DNA from: JBAXTE01 sp963556065
GTDB taxonomy: Bacteria > Bacteroidota > Bacteroidia > Bacteroidales > WCHB1-69
DNA length: 64,000 bases
Direction: 5' to 3'
Assembly (NCBI GenBank): GCA_963556065.3
Contig: CAUVYH020000027.1
Location: forward strand, 124,001 to 188,000
Of this stretch, positions 1-9,016 are shown in pieces. The notes beneath the pieces are model-generated. The model was not told where the DNA came from. It made no database searches and saw nothing but the letters and a program-made list of their open reading frames with translations. The translations under genes and the position numbers were made by a program. How positions within the stretch are numbered: position 1 is the first letter of the stretch; the number at the start of each line of letters is the position of its first letter.

Positions 1-1
1 G

Positions 2-1216
2 GAAACGGCCCACACCGTGAAAGAGGAAATTTACGGCAAACGGTTGGTGCTGTTTGCCCCCATTTATACCGGCAATGTTTGCGTGAACAACTGCACCTAT
101 TGCTCTTTTAGGCGCGATAACAAGCTCATTAAACGGAAAGTGCTTACGATGAGTGAAATAGCCGAAGAAACCAGCTTCCTCTTGCGCCAAGGGCATAAAC
201 GGGCTTTACTGATTTGCGGCGAAAGCAAACGCAATGATACCGATTATATGGTAGAGGCCATTAGAACAACTTACGCGGTAAAAGAAAAAGGGGGCCGTGA
301 TTATATGCGCCGGATCAATGTGGAATTGGCTCCGATGGAAGCGGAAGACTTTGCAAAGCTTAAAGCCGAAAAAATCGGCACGTATGTCTGTTTTCAGGAG
401 ACCTACGATCCCGTTTTATATCGCAAATTTCATCCGGAAGACACCCAAAAAGGCGATTACGAATATCGGCTTACCGTGATGGACCGTGCGATGGAAGGCG
501 GAATTAACGATGTCGGCATTGGAGCCTTGCTCGGGTTGATCGACTATCGGTTTGAAGTGTTGGCGATGATGGAACATGCCGCACACCTCGAACGCGCATT
601 TGGCTGCGGTCCGCACACCGTGAGCGTTCCGCGAATCGAATACGCTGTGGGAGCACCTCACTCCGAAAATATTCCTGCAAAAGTCAGCGACGACGATTTT
701 AAGAAGATTGTGGCCATTATTCGAATCGCCCTGCCTTATACCGGAATTATTTTAAGCACCCGCGAAAACAATGCGATGCGCGATGAACTGATCCGTTACG
801 GAGTAAGCCAGATTTCGGCCGGATCGCACACCAACCCCGGTTCTTACTCGCACGAGGAGGAACAGGCCGGAAGCCAGTTTACACTGGGTGATCATCGCAC
901 ACTCGACGAGATGATCGGTTCGCTGTCCGATGCCGGGTTTATTCCGTCGTTTTGCACCGGATGCTACCGCAACGGACGGGTGGGTCAAGACTTTATGGAT
1001 TTGGCCAAACCCGGCCTAATTAAACAGTATTGCATGCCGAATGCTCTATTTACGTTTAATGAATATCTCGAAGATTTTGCCACTCCTGAAACCAAGCATA
1101 AAGGGAAAGAGCTGATCAAAAAACTGGTCAATGAAGTGGATAACAGTAGTTTAAAAACCAAAATAGCAGATCAAATTCAGGCCATAGATAAAGGACAACG
1201 AGATATTTATTTCTAA
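2..1216 (+). CDS. hydG: [FeFe]-hydrogenase maturase HydG, 5'-truncated by the window
   Basis: Radical SAM tyrosine lyase that makes the CO and CN ligands of the [FeFe]-hydrogenase H-cluster. The frame is open from base 2, so the start lies outside the window; 404 residues remain of about 470. The radical-SAM cluster motif CX3CX2C (CVNNCTYC) lies near residue 27. The second, HydG-specific auxiliary cluster motif CX2CX22C begins at CTGC in the C-terminal third, and this separates HydG from ThiH. The family identity is firm. The GTG at 17 is an internal codon, because conserved HydG sequence (VKEEIYGKRLVLFAPIY) runs through it. The organism therefore probably carries a hydrogenase, with hydE/hydF possibly just upstream. 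Confidence 0.95.
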   Translation, partial: ETAHTVKEEIYGKRLVLFAPIYTGNVCVNNCTYCSFRRDNKLIKRKVLTMSEIAEETSFLLRQGHKRALLICGESKRNDTDYMVEAIRTTYAVKEKGGRDYMRRINVELAPMEAEDFAKLKAEKIGTYVCFQETYDPVLYRKFHPEDTQKGDYEYRLTVMDRAMEGGINDVGIGALLGLIDYRFEVLAMMEHAAHLERAFGCGPHTVSVPRIEYAVGAPHSENIPAKVSDDDFKKIVAIIRIALPYTGIILSTRENNAMRDELIRYGVSQISAGSHTNPGSYSHEEEQAGSQFTLGDHRTLDEMIGSLSDAGFIPSFCTGCYRNGRVGQDFMDLAKPGLIKQYCMPNALFTFNEYLEDFATPETKHKGKELIKKLVNEVDNSSLKTKIADQIQAIDKGQRDIYF

Positions 1217-1244
1217 CTTTTAAATCTGCATGAATTTTAAAATA

Positions 1245-1279
1245 GGGGCTGTTCTAAAGTGATGATTTAGAGCAGCCTC
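1245..1279 (+). terminator. Hairpin downstream of hydG
   Basis: A 14-bp nearly perfect stem (1245-1258 with 1266-1279, including G-T pairs) with a 7-base loop lies 28 bases after the hydG stop. It is not followed by a strong T tract, so it may be a weak terminator or an RNA-stabilising hairpin. Confidence 0.4.
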
Positions 1280-1328
1280 ATTGCTTTCTATCTTACAAAT
1301 CATAACTTGAATTAGATATCAATACATT

Positions 1329-1378
1329 ACTAAACGGATAAATATTGTCGATGGCAACTTTCAGTTCAATCGTTTAGT
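1329..1378. repeat. Inverted repeat ACTAAACG...CGTTTAGT
   Basis: Perfect 8-base arms (1329-1336 and 1371-1378) separated by 34 bases, upstream of the secreted DUF1566 gene. It could be a regulatory site or chance in AT-rich DNA; there is no further evidence. Confidence 0.25.
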
Positions 1379-1495
1379 GATATAATACCGTTATTGGGTG
1401 ATGCTTTTATTCCCTATAGCGATTTTATTTTTAAAGAAAACTTGCTTTGTCCTAACTTTACAATTAATATTATAATTAATAAAAGTGGATAGCGC

Positions 1496-3049
1496 ATGAA
1501 AAATATTTTAAACAAAGCATTTATTGCAAAAGTTATTGCAACAATCGGCATGGTAACATCGGTTGTTTTTGTGGGAGTTGGGCAAATTAATACTTATCCG
1601 ATTGTAGGAACAGGTGTAACTTTAAGTTTTAATAACACGGAGGTTATCGCGAACCCGGTAAATCCGACCGATAGCTTTTATGGACAAAATCAAGGGGTGC
1701 TGCCTGCGTATCATGATAATGGAGATGGTACCGTCTCGGATTTAAAAACAGGGCTCATGTGGATACAGGCAAGAAACTCTAAAGTTACGTGGGACAGCGC
1801 ATTTATCTTGGCTTCGCAATGTACGGTAGGCGGATATAATGACTGGCGAGTACCTACAATTAAAGAGTTGTATTCTTTGATTAACTTTAATGGACGATCC
1901 GCTGAGAATTCGGCTCAATGCCATGCCTATATTGACACCAATTATTTTGAATGGATTACGGGAGACACAACTTTGGGCGAGCGTGTGATTGATGCACAAG
2001 ATTGGTCGGCAAATAAATATACCGGTTTAACCATGGTTTCCGACACCACCATATTCGGAGTAAATTTTGTAGATGGACGTATTAAAGGTTATCCTTGTTA
2101 TGCTCCGGGATCGGGTTCTACCATCAAGCAAAAGATGTATATCCGATATGTGAGAGGAAACACAAGTTATGGGGTCAATAATTTTGTCGATAATGGCGAT
2201 AGCACTATTACAGACAAGTCAACAGGCCTTGTTTGGGCAAAGAATGATAACGGCAGTGGGGTAATCTGGCAAGATGCCCTTGCTTACGCTCAAATAAAAA
2301 ATGCAGCCGATTATTGCGGCTATAATGACTGGCGTCTCCCTACGGCTAAAGAGCTTCAAAGTATTGTCGATTATACGCGGTCGAAGGATTTTACCAATTC
2401 CGCAGCCATTAATCCGATTTTTAATATTACATCCATTACGGATGAAGGCGGTAATCGGAACTGGCCGTTTTTTTGGACCAACACCACGCATCTTGAAGGG
2501 GGTATTCCTCCCGGCAATCATGCTGTGTATATCTGTTTTGGAGAAGCTTTGGGGTGGATGGAACTTCCTCCTTCGTCCGGAAACTATATGCTTTTGGATG
2601 TACATGGGGCGGGAGCACAACGCAGCGACTTTAAAACGGGTGACCCTTCCGATTATCCACACGGGTTTGGGCCCCAAGGAGACGTGATTAGAATCAATAA
2701 TTTTGTACGTCTTGTGAGAACGGATAATTCAAGCACTGGTGGAATATTAAACAATTCTTCGAAAGAATCCGAAAAAGTTATTCTTGAAAATTATCCAAAT
2801 CCTTTCGACAGTCAAACAAATTTAATTATTACACTCCCGAGTCAGGAGAATGTTGAATTGAGCATAAGCGATGTAACGGGAAGGAAAATCAGGGTGCTTG
2901 CGAATGGCGTTATGCATAGTGGAAAGAACACAGTTCTTTGGGACGGAAAAGATGAATTCGGGCAAACTGTTTCGGGAGGGCTTTATTTCTGCATTTTAAA
3001 AACTTTAAAAGGAACCGTGGTCGGACGATCATTGTTGCTTAATAGATAA
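1496..3049 (+). CDS. Secreted DUF1566 (Lcl-like) protein with T9SS C-terminal domain
   Basis: 517-residue exported protein. It begins with a hydrophobic signal segment (about residues 10-30). Two DUF1566/Lcl-type repeats follow, starting near residues 74 and 231, each opening with DNGD-T-(S/T)D-TGL-W and containing the typical YNDWR(V/L)PT-KEL motif. The last ~85 residues form a FlgD-like/T9SS type A sorting domain starting at ENYPNPF and ending in GLYFC and a basic tail. DUF1566 proteins are often adhesins or structural surface proteins; the actual ligand is unknown. It is a stand-alone gene on the plus strand. Confidence 0.85.
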   Translation: MKNILNKAFIAKVIATIGMVTSVVFVGVGQINTYPIVGTGVTLSFNNTEVIANPVNPTDSFYGQNQGVLPAYHDNGDGTVSDLKTGLMWIQARNSKVTWDSAFILASQCTVGGYNDWRVPTIKELYSLINFNGRSAENSAQCHAYIDTNYFEWITGDTTLGERVIDAQDWSANKYTGLTMVSDTTIFGVNFVDGRIKGYPCYAPGSGSTIKQKMYIRYVRGNTSYGVNNFVDNGDSTITDKSTGLVWAKNDNGSGVIWQDALAYAQIKNAADYCGYNDWRLPTAKELQSIVDYTRSKDFTNSAAINPIFNITSITDEGGNRNWPFFWTNTTHLEGGIPPGNHAVYICFGEALGWMELPPSSGNYMLLDVHGAGAQRSDFKTGDPSDYPHGFGPQGDVIRINNFVRLVRTDNSSTGGILNNSSKESEKVILENYPNPFDSQTNLIITLPSQENVELSISDVTGRKIRVLANGVMHSGKNTVLWDGKDEFGQTVSGGLYFCILKTLKGTVVGRSLLLNR

Positions 3050-3114
3050 CCCGTTTGTAAAACCCAAAACAAATAATTATTTGTAATTGTCGAACACTAA
3101 AACCAACTTTGTTT

Positions 3115-4846
3115 ATGAAAAGAATAATATTTATTATCTCAATCGTTTTCCTATCCCTTTTCACTGAAGCCTATGCCCAACAATGGGGCTTATATACCCT
3201 GTATGCCACAAAGAATGGAATTAAGGCTTATTTAATAGACACGGCAGATACACCGGTCAGCTTTCACACTTGGACATTTTCATCCTCCCAGAAAACCGTT
3301 TACTCCACTTATTTGCTGCCGGGCGATACGCTTTTAAGAAATTATAAGCCATCGGGAAACACATGGAATACGGGGCCTGTGCATGGCGGCATACAAAAAG
3401 TAGCTTATGACGGAACCATTGTTTGGGACTGGCAGTATTACCAGAATGGATCTTATTGTCCTCACCACGATATGACTCCAATGCCCAATGGAAATGTGTT
3501 GCTTATCTGTTACGAAGTTAAAAGTGCCGCTGAAGCCACCCAAGCAGGTTACTCGTCCGCAGTTCAAATATATTCGGAAAAAATTATAGAAGTGAAACCT
3601 ACGGGGTTGAATACGGGAACCATTGTTTGGGAATGGCATTTGTGGGACCACTTGTGCCAGAATTATAATTCGGCCAACGATAACTATGTCTCTTCTATTG
3701 TTGACAATCCCCAATTATTAAATATCAATTATGCAGGAACAGGAACGCCTCCTGATAAGTTTCACATGAATGGCATTGATTACAACCCTGCATTGGATCA
3801 AATTGTGGTTAGCATGCACTTTATGAATTCGGTTTTTGTAATAGATCATAGTACTACTACTGCCGAAGCAGCAAGCCATACGGGAGGCAATGCCGGAAAG
3901 GGCGGCGATTTTCTCTATCGGTGGGGAAATCCTGCTTCTTACGATGCCACAGGAACCACTATTTTTTAATGTAGTTCACGATGCTCATTGGGTTCCTGCC
4001 GACAACCCGAATTATCCAAATTACTTGTGTGGATTTAATAATAATTCCGGTGCGGGAAATTCTAAAGTTGATATATGGAATCCCCCATATTCGGGTAATG
4101 CTTATTCTCTCACTCAAGGGCAAGCCTATACACCGGCATCATATAATTATGAATTCACTTCAGCCTTTACATCAAACAATGAAGGAAATTCGCAACAACT
4201 ACCCAATGGAAATATGCTGGTGAATAATTCCTTTGGGAACATATACGAAGTAAGTGCAACGGGAACACAACTCTGGACAAAAACAGGAGCTAATTCATCG
4301 CATGCATACCGATTTACCAAATGCCAGGTTCGGGGTCCTATAGCCACAGCCGGCGGAACACCCGCAAGCATTTCGGCAGGGGATCCTGTATCTCTAAACT
4401 CATCGGCCATATCCGTCACGGAAACCGCCCCGACTTATACTTACTCGTGGAGTTCAATTCCATCCGGATTTACATCTGCTTTGCAAAACCCCACTGTAAT
4501 TCCAACCGAACCTACAACATATATTGTCACTATCACCAACACGGCATTAGGCTGTTCGGATACGGCATCCGTAACAATTAATTATACCACCGACATTAGT
4601 GAAAGCAACAAGGGGACAAACGTGTCAATTTTTCCGAATCCTTTTACCAATGAACTTGCTATTGAAATGCAAGGGAATAATGAAACGGTGAACTTCGAAA
4701 TATATAATTCAATCGGTCAAAGATTGTCTAAAGGCTGCTTTGTTGAGAAAACCGTTTTGAATGTTGATGATTTTTTATCGGGAATTTACTTTATTAAACT
4801 TGACAATGGAAAGGTTCATGAATATAAAAAGATCATAAAAAAATAA
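3115..4846 (+). pseudogene. Arylsulfotransferase-family (ASST) secreted protein, frameshifted
   Basis: Beta-propeller protein of the arylsulfotransferase (PF05935) family with a signal peptide (first ~24 residues, ending AYAQ) and a C-terminal T9SS type A domain (FPNPFTNELAIEM). ASST-like repeats are visible: CPHHDMTPMPNGNVLLI, FHMNGIDYNP and LPNGNMLVNNSFGNIYEV. The reading frame stops at 3967-3969 in a T6 run (3962-3967). With T5 instead, the frame continues from IF into NVVHDAHWVP and gives one 576-residue protein. The start is ATG 3115; a TTG at 3109 is less likely. The break is probably a sequencing error, but phase variation or real decay cannot be excluded. The sulfotransferase substrate is unknown. 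Confidence 0.75.
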
Positions 4847-4851
4847 ATACA

Positions 4852-4971
4852 GTGAACGCTAAAACAGTCATAATTGCCATGTTTTTTCTGGTTGGTAACA
4901 CCTCGGTTTCGTTCAACCTAAAAACTGCAACAAAACCGGGTGTTGAGGAATCGTTAAAAATGGTAAATTAA
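4852..4971 (+). CDS. Possible 39-residue peptide with hydrophobic N-terminus
   Basis: A GTG-initiated frame 5 bases after the arylsulfotransferase stop encodes a short peptide with a basic N-terminus and a hydrophobic stretch (VIIAMFFLVG). It resembles a bare signal peptide and could also be a remnant of a larger secreted protein. No family is recognised. Confidence 0.2.
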   Translation: MNAKTVIIAMFFLVGNTSVSFNLKTATKPGVEESLKMVN

Positions 4972-5063
4972 AAAGTGCCGGTTGTTCAAAAAGAGTAATT
5001 GCAATTTATAAATGAAATTTTCTCAAATTTTATTTATAAATTGCATTTTAAATAAGCTGAAAA

Positions 5064-6116
5064 ATGTTTAACATAAAAAAGAAAACTCTCATTTTGTATT
5101 GTTTAATTTGGGGTCTGGTTTTTTTAGTCCCCTATTTTAATTACATACAGAACCCTAATGCGATGAGTTGGAATAAATTGATTGGGGATTGGGTACGCTT
5201 TATTTTATTATTTATTGTATTCATGTCCAATGCATATTATTTAGTGCCCAAATTCCTATTTAACAATAAACGGCCGCAATATGCAGTAGCCGTGGCTATA
5301 ATGATGTTGTTGATTACGGTAATTGACATCGTTGCACATCGAGGGGCGATGCCGCATGGAGCAATCGTAGGAATGCCTTTGGGAAGTCCGCATCCTCGTT
5401 TTTCTTTAAATTCGATTTTGGGAATGTTTTTTAATGATCTCATAACCGGTGTTCTTGTCATCGGGGCGGGTTCTGCATTTGAGTTGATGAAGAAGTGGCT
5501 GAGCGAAGAAAAAATACGAAAAGATGCTGAAAAAGAACAACTCAAGACCAGTCTGGCATTATTACGGCATCAGGTAAGTCCACACTTTTTTATGAATACT
5601 CTCAATAACATTCATTCACTAATTGAAATAGATTCCGAAAAAGCCCAGAATGCAGTAGAGCGACTTTCCACCCTTATGCGGTACCTGCTCTACGACTCGG
5701 CTCAAAATACAATTGGACTGAAAAAAGAAATTGAGTTTATCCGCAGCTTTATTTCGTTAATGCAACTCAGGCATTCGGAGGAAGTAAAAGTCGATATCGT
5801 AATTCCAAAACAAATTCCGGATGTTCAAATTCCGCCCATGCTTTTTATCTCGTTGCTCGAAAATGCCTTTAAACACGGGGTGAGCTATCCATTGAAGTCG
5901 TATATTTATTTTGAACTTCAGTTTGAAAAAAACAAGCTTATCTGTATGATTAAAAACAGCAAGCATAAAAATACCATGGCCCGTCAAACTGAATACTCAG
6001 GCATTGGCCTCGATAACATTAAAGAGAGTTTAAAACTGTTGTATGAGAACAATTATCAACTGAATATTTTAGATAAAGAAGATGAATTTGAAGTAACTCT
6101 AAAAATTCCGATATGA
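5064..6116 (+). CDS. LytS-type sensor histidine kinase
   Basis: 350-residue membrane histidine kinase of the His_kinase (PF06580) family. About four transmembrane segments occupy the first ~140 residues, then a short coiled coil (KWLSEEKIRKDAEKEQLK). The phospho-acceptor box follows, LRHQVSPHFFMNTLNNIHSL, whose H is the conserved site. A degenerate HATPase region (PPMLFISLLENAFKHG, with the N-box asparagine) lies near residue 260. Its stop overlaps the start of the LytTR regulator gene (ATGA at 6113-6116), so the two are translationally coupled. The signal sensed is unknown. Confidence 0.9.
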   Translation: MFNIKKKTLILYCLIWGLVFLVPYFNYIQNPNAMSWNKLIGDWVRFILLFIVFMSNAYYLVPKFLFNNKRPQYAVAVAIMMLLITVIDIVAHRGAMPHGAIVGMPLGSPHPRFSLNSILGMFFNDLITGVLVIGAGSAFELMKKWLSEEKIRKDAEKEQLKTSLALLRHQVSPHFFMNTLNNIHSLIEIDSEKAQNAVERLSTLMRYLLYDSAQNTIGLKKEIEFIRSFISLMQLRHSEEVKVDIVIPKQIPDVQIPPMLFISLLENAFKHGVSYPLKSYIYFELQFEKNKLICMIKNSKHKNTMARQTEYSGIGLDNIKESLKLLYENNYQLNILDKEDEFEVTLKIPI

Positions 6117-6836
6117 AAATCCAATGTTTAGCCATTGATGATGAGCCGCTGGCTGTAAAAAAAAATTGCCGGTTATATCCAAAAAATTCCATTTTTGGAA
6201 TTGGTGTCCGAATGCCGCAGTGCGTTTGAAGCAATGGAAATTATCAATAGACAGCCGGTTCAGCTGCTTTTTTATCGATATTAATATGCCCGATTTAAGT
6301 GGTTGGAATTTGTTAAGTCACTGGACGTTAAACCATATATTGTATTCACGACCGCTTACAGTGAATATGCCGTGGAAGGGTTTCAAGTGGAAGCGGTAGA
6401 TTATTTATTGAAACCGGTTGGCTTCGATAATTTTCTGAAAGCAGCCAACAAAGTGAAAAACCTTATAGAATTAACGGGTAATTATCCAAAGGAGGCTCTC
6501 CGAACAACGACAAGTCATCTTTTTGTAAAATCGGAATACAAATTGATCCGCATAGAGTTGGATGATATCAAGTATATTGAAAGTAGGCACGAATATATCA
6601 AAATATATTTAGTTAACAGTGAGCCGGTAATGACTCGATTAAGCATGAAAAGTGTTGAAGAACAACTGCCTTCGGAAAAATTCATGAAAGTTCATCGATC
6701 ATATATCGTCAATCTTTCAAAAATATCGGTAGTAGAACGGAATAGAATTGTTTTCGATTACAAAACATTTATCCCGATTAGTGAGCAATACAAAGAGAAA
6801 TTTCAGAAGTATATTGATGCAAATTTTTTAATATAA
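6113..6836 (+). pseudogene. LytTR-family response regulator, disrupted by three indels
   Basis: Partner of the upstream kinase. The receiver domain begins KIQCLAIDDEPLAVKK, the phosphorylated Asp sits in FIDINMPDLSG, and the switch Lys is in DYLLKPVGF. A LytTR DNA-binding domain follows (about residues 140-240; IKYIESRHEYIKIYL, KVHRSYIVNL). As written, the frame is broken by one extra A in the A9 run near 6157-6165, one extra T in the T6 run near 6268-6273, and one missing T near 6300-6304. The net shift is +1, and correction gives 240 residues, the normal family length. Three errors in 150 bp make either a poorly resolved sequence or a decaying gene possible. Confidence 0.75.
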
Positions 6837-6922
6837 TTCTACTTTCAACTGTTGCAACTCAAATTTTAGAGCATCTTATTTTGAAAAAAGTAGAAAAATG
6901 ATTTCAGTGTTCATAAATCGGT

Positions 6923-6930
6923 TATATTTG
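6923..6930 (+). promoter_or_regulatory. -7 promoter element TATATTTG
   Basis: Matches the Bacteroidetes TAnnTTTG element, 42 bases upstream of the Crp-type regulator start. No convincing -33 TTTG was seen at the right distance. Confidence 0.45.
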
Positions 6931-6972
6931 TCGGGAGCAAAACTTTTTTAGTAGATAAAAAATCATGAACTT

Positions 6973-7536
6973 TTGAAAAACGTCATAGACCGATTAAGTC
7001 AATATTTTGAAATCAGCGAAGAAGCCAAAACGAGATTGGCTGAATCAATTGAGCGGATAAATTCAAAAAAAGGAACATTACTGCTGAAAGGAGGCGAAAT
7101 TTGTCAGCATATTTATTTTTTTGAAAAAGGATTTGCCCGGGGTTTTTTCTACAAAAACGGTAAAGACATCACCTCCTGGTTTGCATTAGAAAATGATGTG
7201 GCAACTTCGCTGTATTCATTTGAAACGCAAACACCGAATTTCGAAAATATTGAAATCCTCGAAGATAGTGTTTTATATGCGATTAGCTATAAAAACCTGC
7301 AATTTCTATATCATCATTATTCCGAATTCAATTTGCTTGGCCGGCGGTTGGTCGAAAAATATTATGTAGAACTCATGGAAAGAACGTTGTCTTTTCAGTT
7401 TCAATCGGCCCGGGAACGTTATCTTCAGCTTTTAATCCATCGGCCGCAAATATTGCAAAGAGCCTCTCTCGGACATATTGCTTCATATCTGGGAATTTCG
7501 CAAGAGACGTTAAGCCGCATCCGAACAAAAATATAA
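6973..7536 (+). CDS. Crp/Fnr-family transcriptional regulator
   Basis: 187 residues: an N-terminal cyclic-nucleotide-binding beta-barrel (about 20-120; GGEICQHIYFFEKGFARGFF) and a C-terminal winged helix (LGHIASYLGISQETLSRIRTK). No cysteine ligand set typical of Fnr is seen, and the effector is unknown. The frame starts with TTG 6973. An ATG at 6965 lies in another frame and would join as MNFLKNVIDRL if the T4 run at 6971-6974 were five Ts, so the N-terminus may be affected by a one-base deletion. The gene stands alone with its own -7 element. Confidence 0.85.
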   Translation: MKNVIDRLSQYFEISEEAKTRLAESIERINSKKGTLLLKGGEICQHIYFFEKGFARGFFYKNGKDITSWFALENDVATSLYSFETQTPNFENIEILEDSVLYAISYKNLQFLYHHYSEFNLLGRRLVEKYYVELMERTLSFQFQSARERYLQLLIHRPQILQRASLGHIASYLGISQETLSRIRTKI

Positions 7537-7586
7537 TCGATTGTGTTTTTTTGACTTTTGTCAAAATATTGACGGATGAATTGCTA

Positions 7587-7594
7587 TAAATTTG
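7587..7594 (+). promoter_or_regulatory. -7 promoter element TAAATTTG
   Basis: Match to TAnnTTTG located 32 bases before the GNAT gene start at 7627. This supports the internal ATG rather than the upstream in-frame ATG at 7576, which lies above the element. Confidence 0.5.
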
Positions 7595-7626
7595 TACCGT
7601 TAAAAAAAACACATACAACACATACA

Positions 7627-8187
7627 ATGAGAAAAGCAAGTCGTGAAGATAAGAACATTGTGGTTGATATTCTTACCAAATCCTTTATTAACGATCCCCA
7701 TGTAAATTGGTTAATCAAAGAAAGTAGAAGCAAAAACAAGATGAAAATTATCATGGAGTATGTTTTTGAGGAATCTCTGGGAAGGGGAGCAGTTTATCTG
7801 AACGACGATAATACGGCTACCGCTTTATGGAATACGGAAAAAAAAGAGAAAGTCACGTTTCGGTATATCAAAAGAAACTTATCCTTTCTATTTAGGGTGG
7901 GTTTAAAATCTACCATAAGAATTCTTAAAACGGATAAATTGATTTACAGTAAATACCCTAATAAATATTGTCAATTGTACTTAATCGGGGTTTTGCCCGA
8001 AAAACACGGAAAAGGTTTGGCTAGTGCATTAATGAATCCGATGATTGAAAAAATGAAAAGCATTGCTGTTCCAATGCATCTGGAAACAGAAAATCCCGGG
8101 AATGTGGAGATCTATAAGAAAAAAGGTTTTTCTGTTTACAATACATTGCAAATTGAAAACAACACACTATACTGGATGAGAAGATAG
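7627..8187 (+). CDS. GNAT family N-acetyltransferase
   Basis: 186-residue acetyltransferase. The N-terminus (MRKASREDKNIVVDILTKSF) is typical of GNATs. The acetyl-CoA loop follows beta-4 (YLIGVLPEKHGKGLASALM: V-P-K-G-G-A), and the C-terminal ETENPGNVEIYKKKGF is the usual strand/helix with the conserved Y and GF. The start is ATG 7627, because the candidate -7 element at 7587-7594 precedes it. The substrate cannot be told from sequence. It is monocistronic. Confidence 0.85.
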   Translation: MRKASREDKNIVVDILTKSFINDPHVNWLIKESRSKNKMKIIMEYVFEESLGRGAVYLNDDNTATALWNTEKKEKVTFRYIKRNLSFLFRVGLKSTIRILKTDKLIYSKYPNKYCQLYLIGVLPEKHGKGLASALMNPMIEKMKSIAVPMHLETENPGNVEIYKKKGFSVYNTLQIENNTLYWMRR

Positions 8188-8460
8188 AACGGCCTTATTC
8201 TTTGGATGCACTTCGACAAACTTGTGATGTTTTGCAATAAATTGATTGTACGGTGCTTAAAATATAAAGTAGTATTTTTGTAAAAGCCTGTCATTTTGAA
8301 CGAAACGTAGTGGAGTGTAAAATTTCAACCGCCTATGGAGGTCTCACTATTAAAAATTATTTTTTATTGGACAATGATGAAATTAAAATAGACTTTGCTG
8401 CTATTTATCAATAATATACGAAAAAAACGTTAAAGAATTTAAAAAACACGCATCCGGTTA

Positions 8461-8490
8461 TTTGAAAATGATTGATAATCACTAATTTTG
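8461..8490 (+). promoter_or_regulatory. Candidate distal rpsO promoter
   Basis: TTTG at 8461-8464, an 18-base spacer and TAATTTTG at 8483-8490, matching the -33/-7 pattern of Bacteroidetes. It lies 150 bases upstream of rpsO. Confidence 0.5.
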
Positions 8491-8555
8491 CAGGTGTAAA
8501 AAATGAACAATGAATCGTTGAAAAAAAACGGTGAAAAATATTTTCCGAAAAAAGG

Positions 8556-8586
8556 TTGCGAAAATCAATTAATAATATTACCTTTG
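8556..8586 (+). promoter_or_regulatory. rpsO promoter
   Basis: TTG at 8556-8558, a 20-base spacer and TACCTTTG at 8579-8586: a full Bacteroidetes -33/-7 promoter 54 bases before the rpsO start codon. Confidence 0.7.
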
Positions 8587-8639
8587 CAGTCTGAAATTCA
8601 AGAAATAATAAATAGATAACCGAATAAAGAAGTTTAAGT

Positions 8640-8909
8640 ATGTATTTAACTACAGAAGTAAAAAAAGAAATTTTTAGCAAACACGGGAAATCAGCAACTG
8701 ATACAGGATCTGTAGAAAGTCAGGTTGCATTATTCTCATTTAGAATTTTACATTTAACCGAGCATTTGAAAAAGAACAGACAAGACAAATTTACGGAACG
8801 TTCTTTAGTTTTGTTAGTTGGTAAACGCAGAAAACTTCTTGATTATTTAAAGAAACAAGATGTTGAAAGGTATAGAGCTCTTATTAAAGAACTAAACTTA
8901 AGAAAATAA
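8640..8909 (+). CDS. rpsO: 30S ribosomal protein S15
   Basis: 89 residues, the exact usual length of S15. The conserved core TGSVESQVALFSFRILHLTEH and the C-terminal KRRKLLDYLKKQD...Y..LI..L.LRK are clear. S15 binds 16S rRNA helices 20-22 in the platform of the small subunit. It is followed by pnp, an order conserved in many bacteria, but a strong hairpin terminator lies between the two genes. Confidence 0.98.
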   Translation: MYLTTEVKKEIFSKHGKSATDTGSVESQVALFSFRILHLTEHLKKNRQDKFTERSLVLLVGKRRKLLDYLKKQDVERYRALIKELNLRK

Positions 8910-8932
8910 GTTTATACAAAGAGATACGCAGA

Positions 8933-8955
8933 GGCAATTTTCGGATTGCCTTTTT
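8933..8955 (+). terminator. rpsO terminator
   Basis: Stem GGCAAT (8933-8938) / ATTGCC (8945-8950), 6-base loop, followed by T5. It lies 24 bases after the rpsO stop. Confidence 0.7.
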
Positions 8956-9016
8956 GCATTTATATTAAAGCGGGACACTTAATCTGGAAAAAAGTATTAA
9001 AAATAAGAATATTAAT

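Larger units (their letters stand above)
8188..8639. other. 452-bp intergenic region upstream of rpsO
   Basis: It contains a degenerate copy of a dispersed Bacteroidetes intergenic repeat (about 8288-8326, TGTCATTTTGAACGAA...), then two Bacteroidetes-type promoters (8461-8490 and 8556-8586) leading to rpsO. A 38-codon frame at 8503-8619 overlaps the second promoter and is not considered real. Confidence 0.6.

Noticed and set aside
2219..2677. Antisense frame of 152 codons inside the DUF1566 gene
   Set aside because: Opposite strand of a clear family member, no family features of its own.
8503..8619. 38-codon frame ahead of rpsO
   Set aside because: It covers the rpsO promoter and its composition does not resemble a protein; the region is better explained as regulatory.
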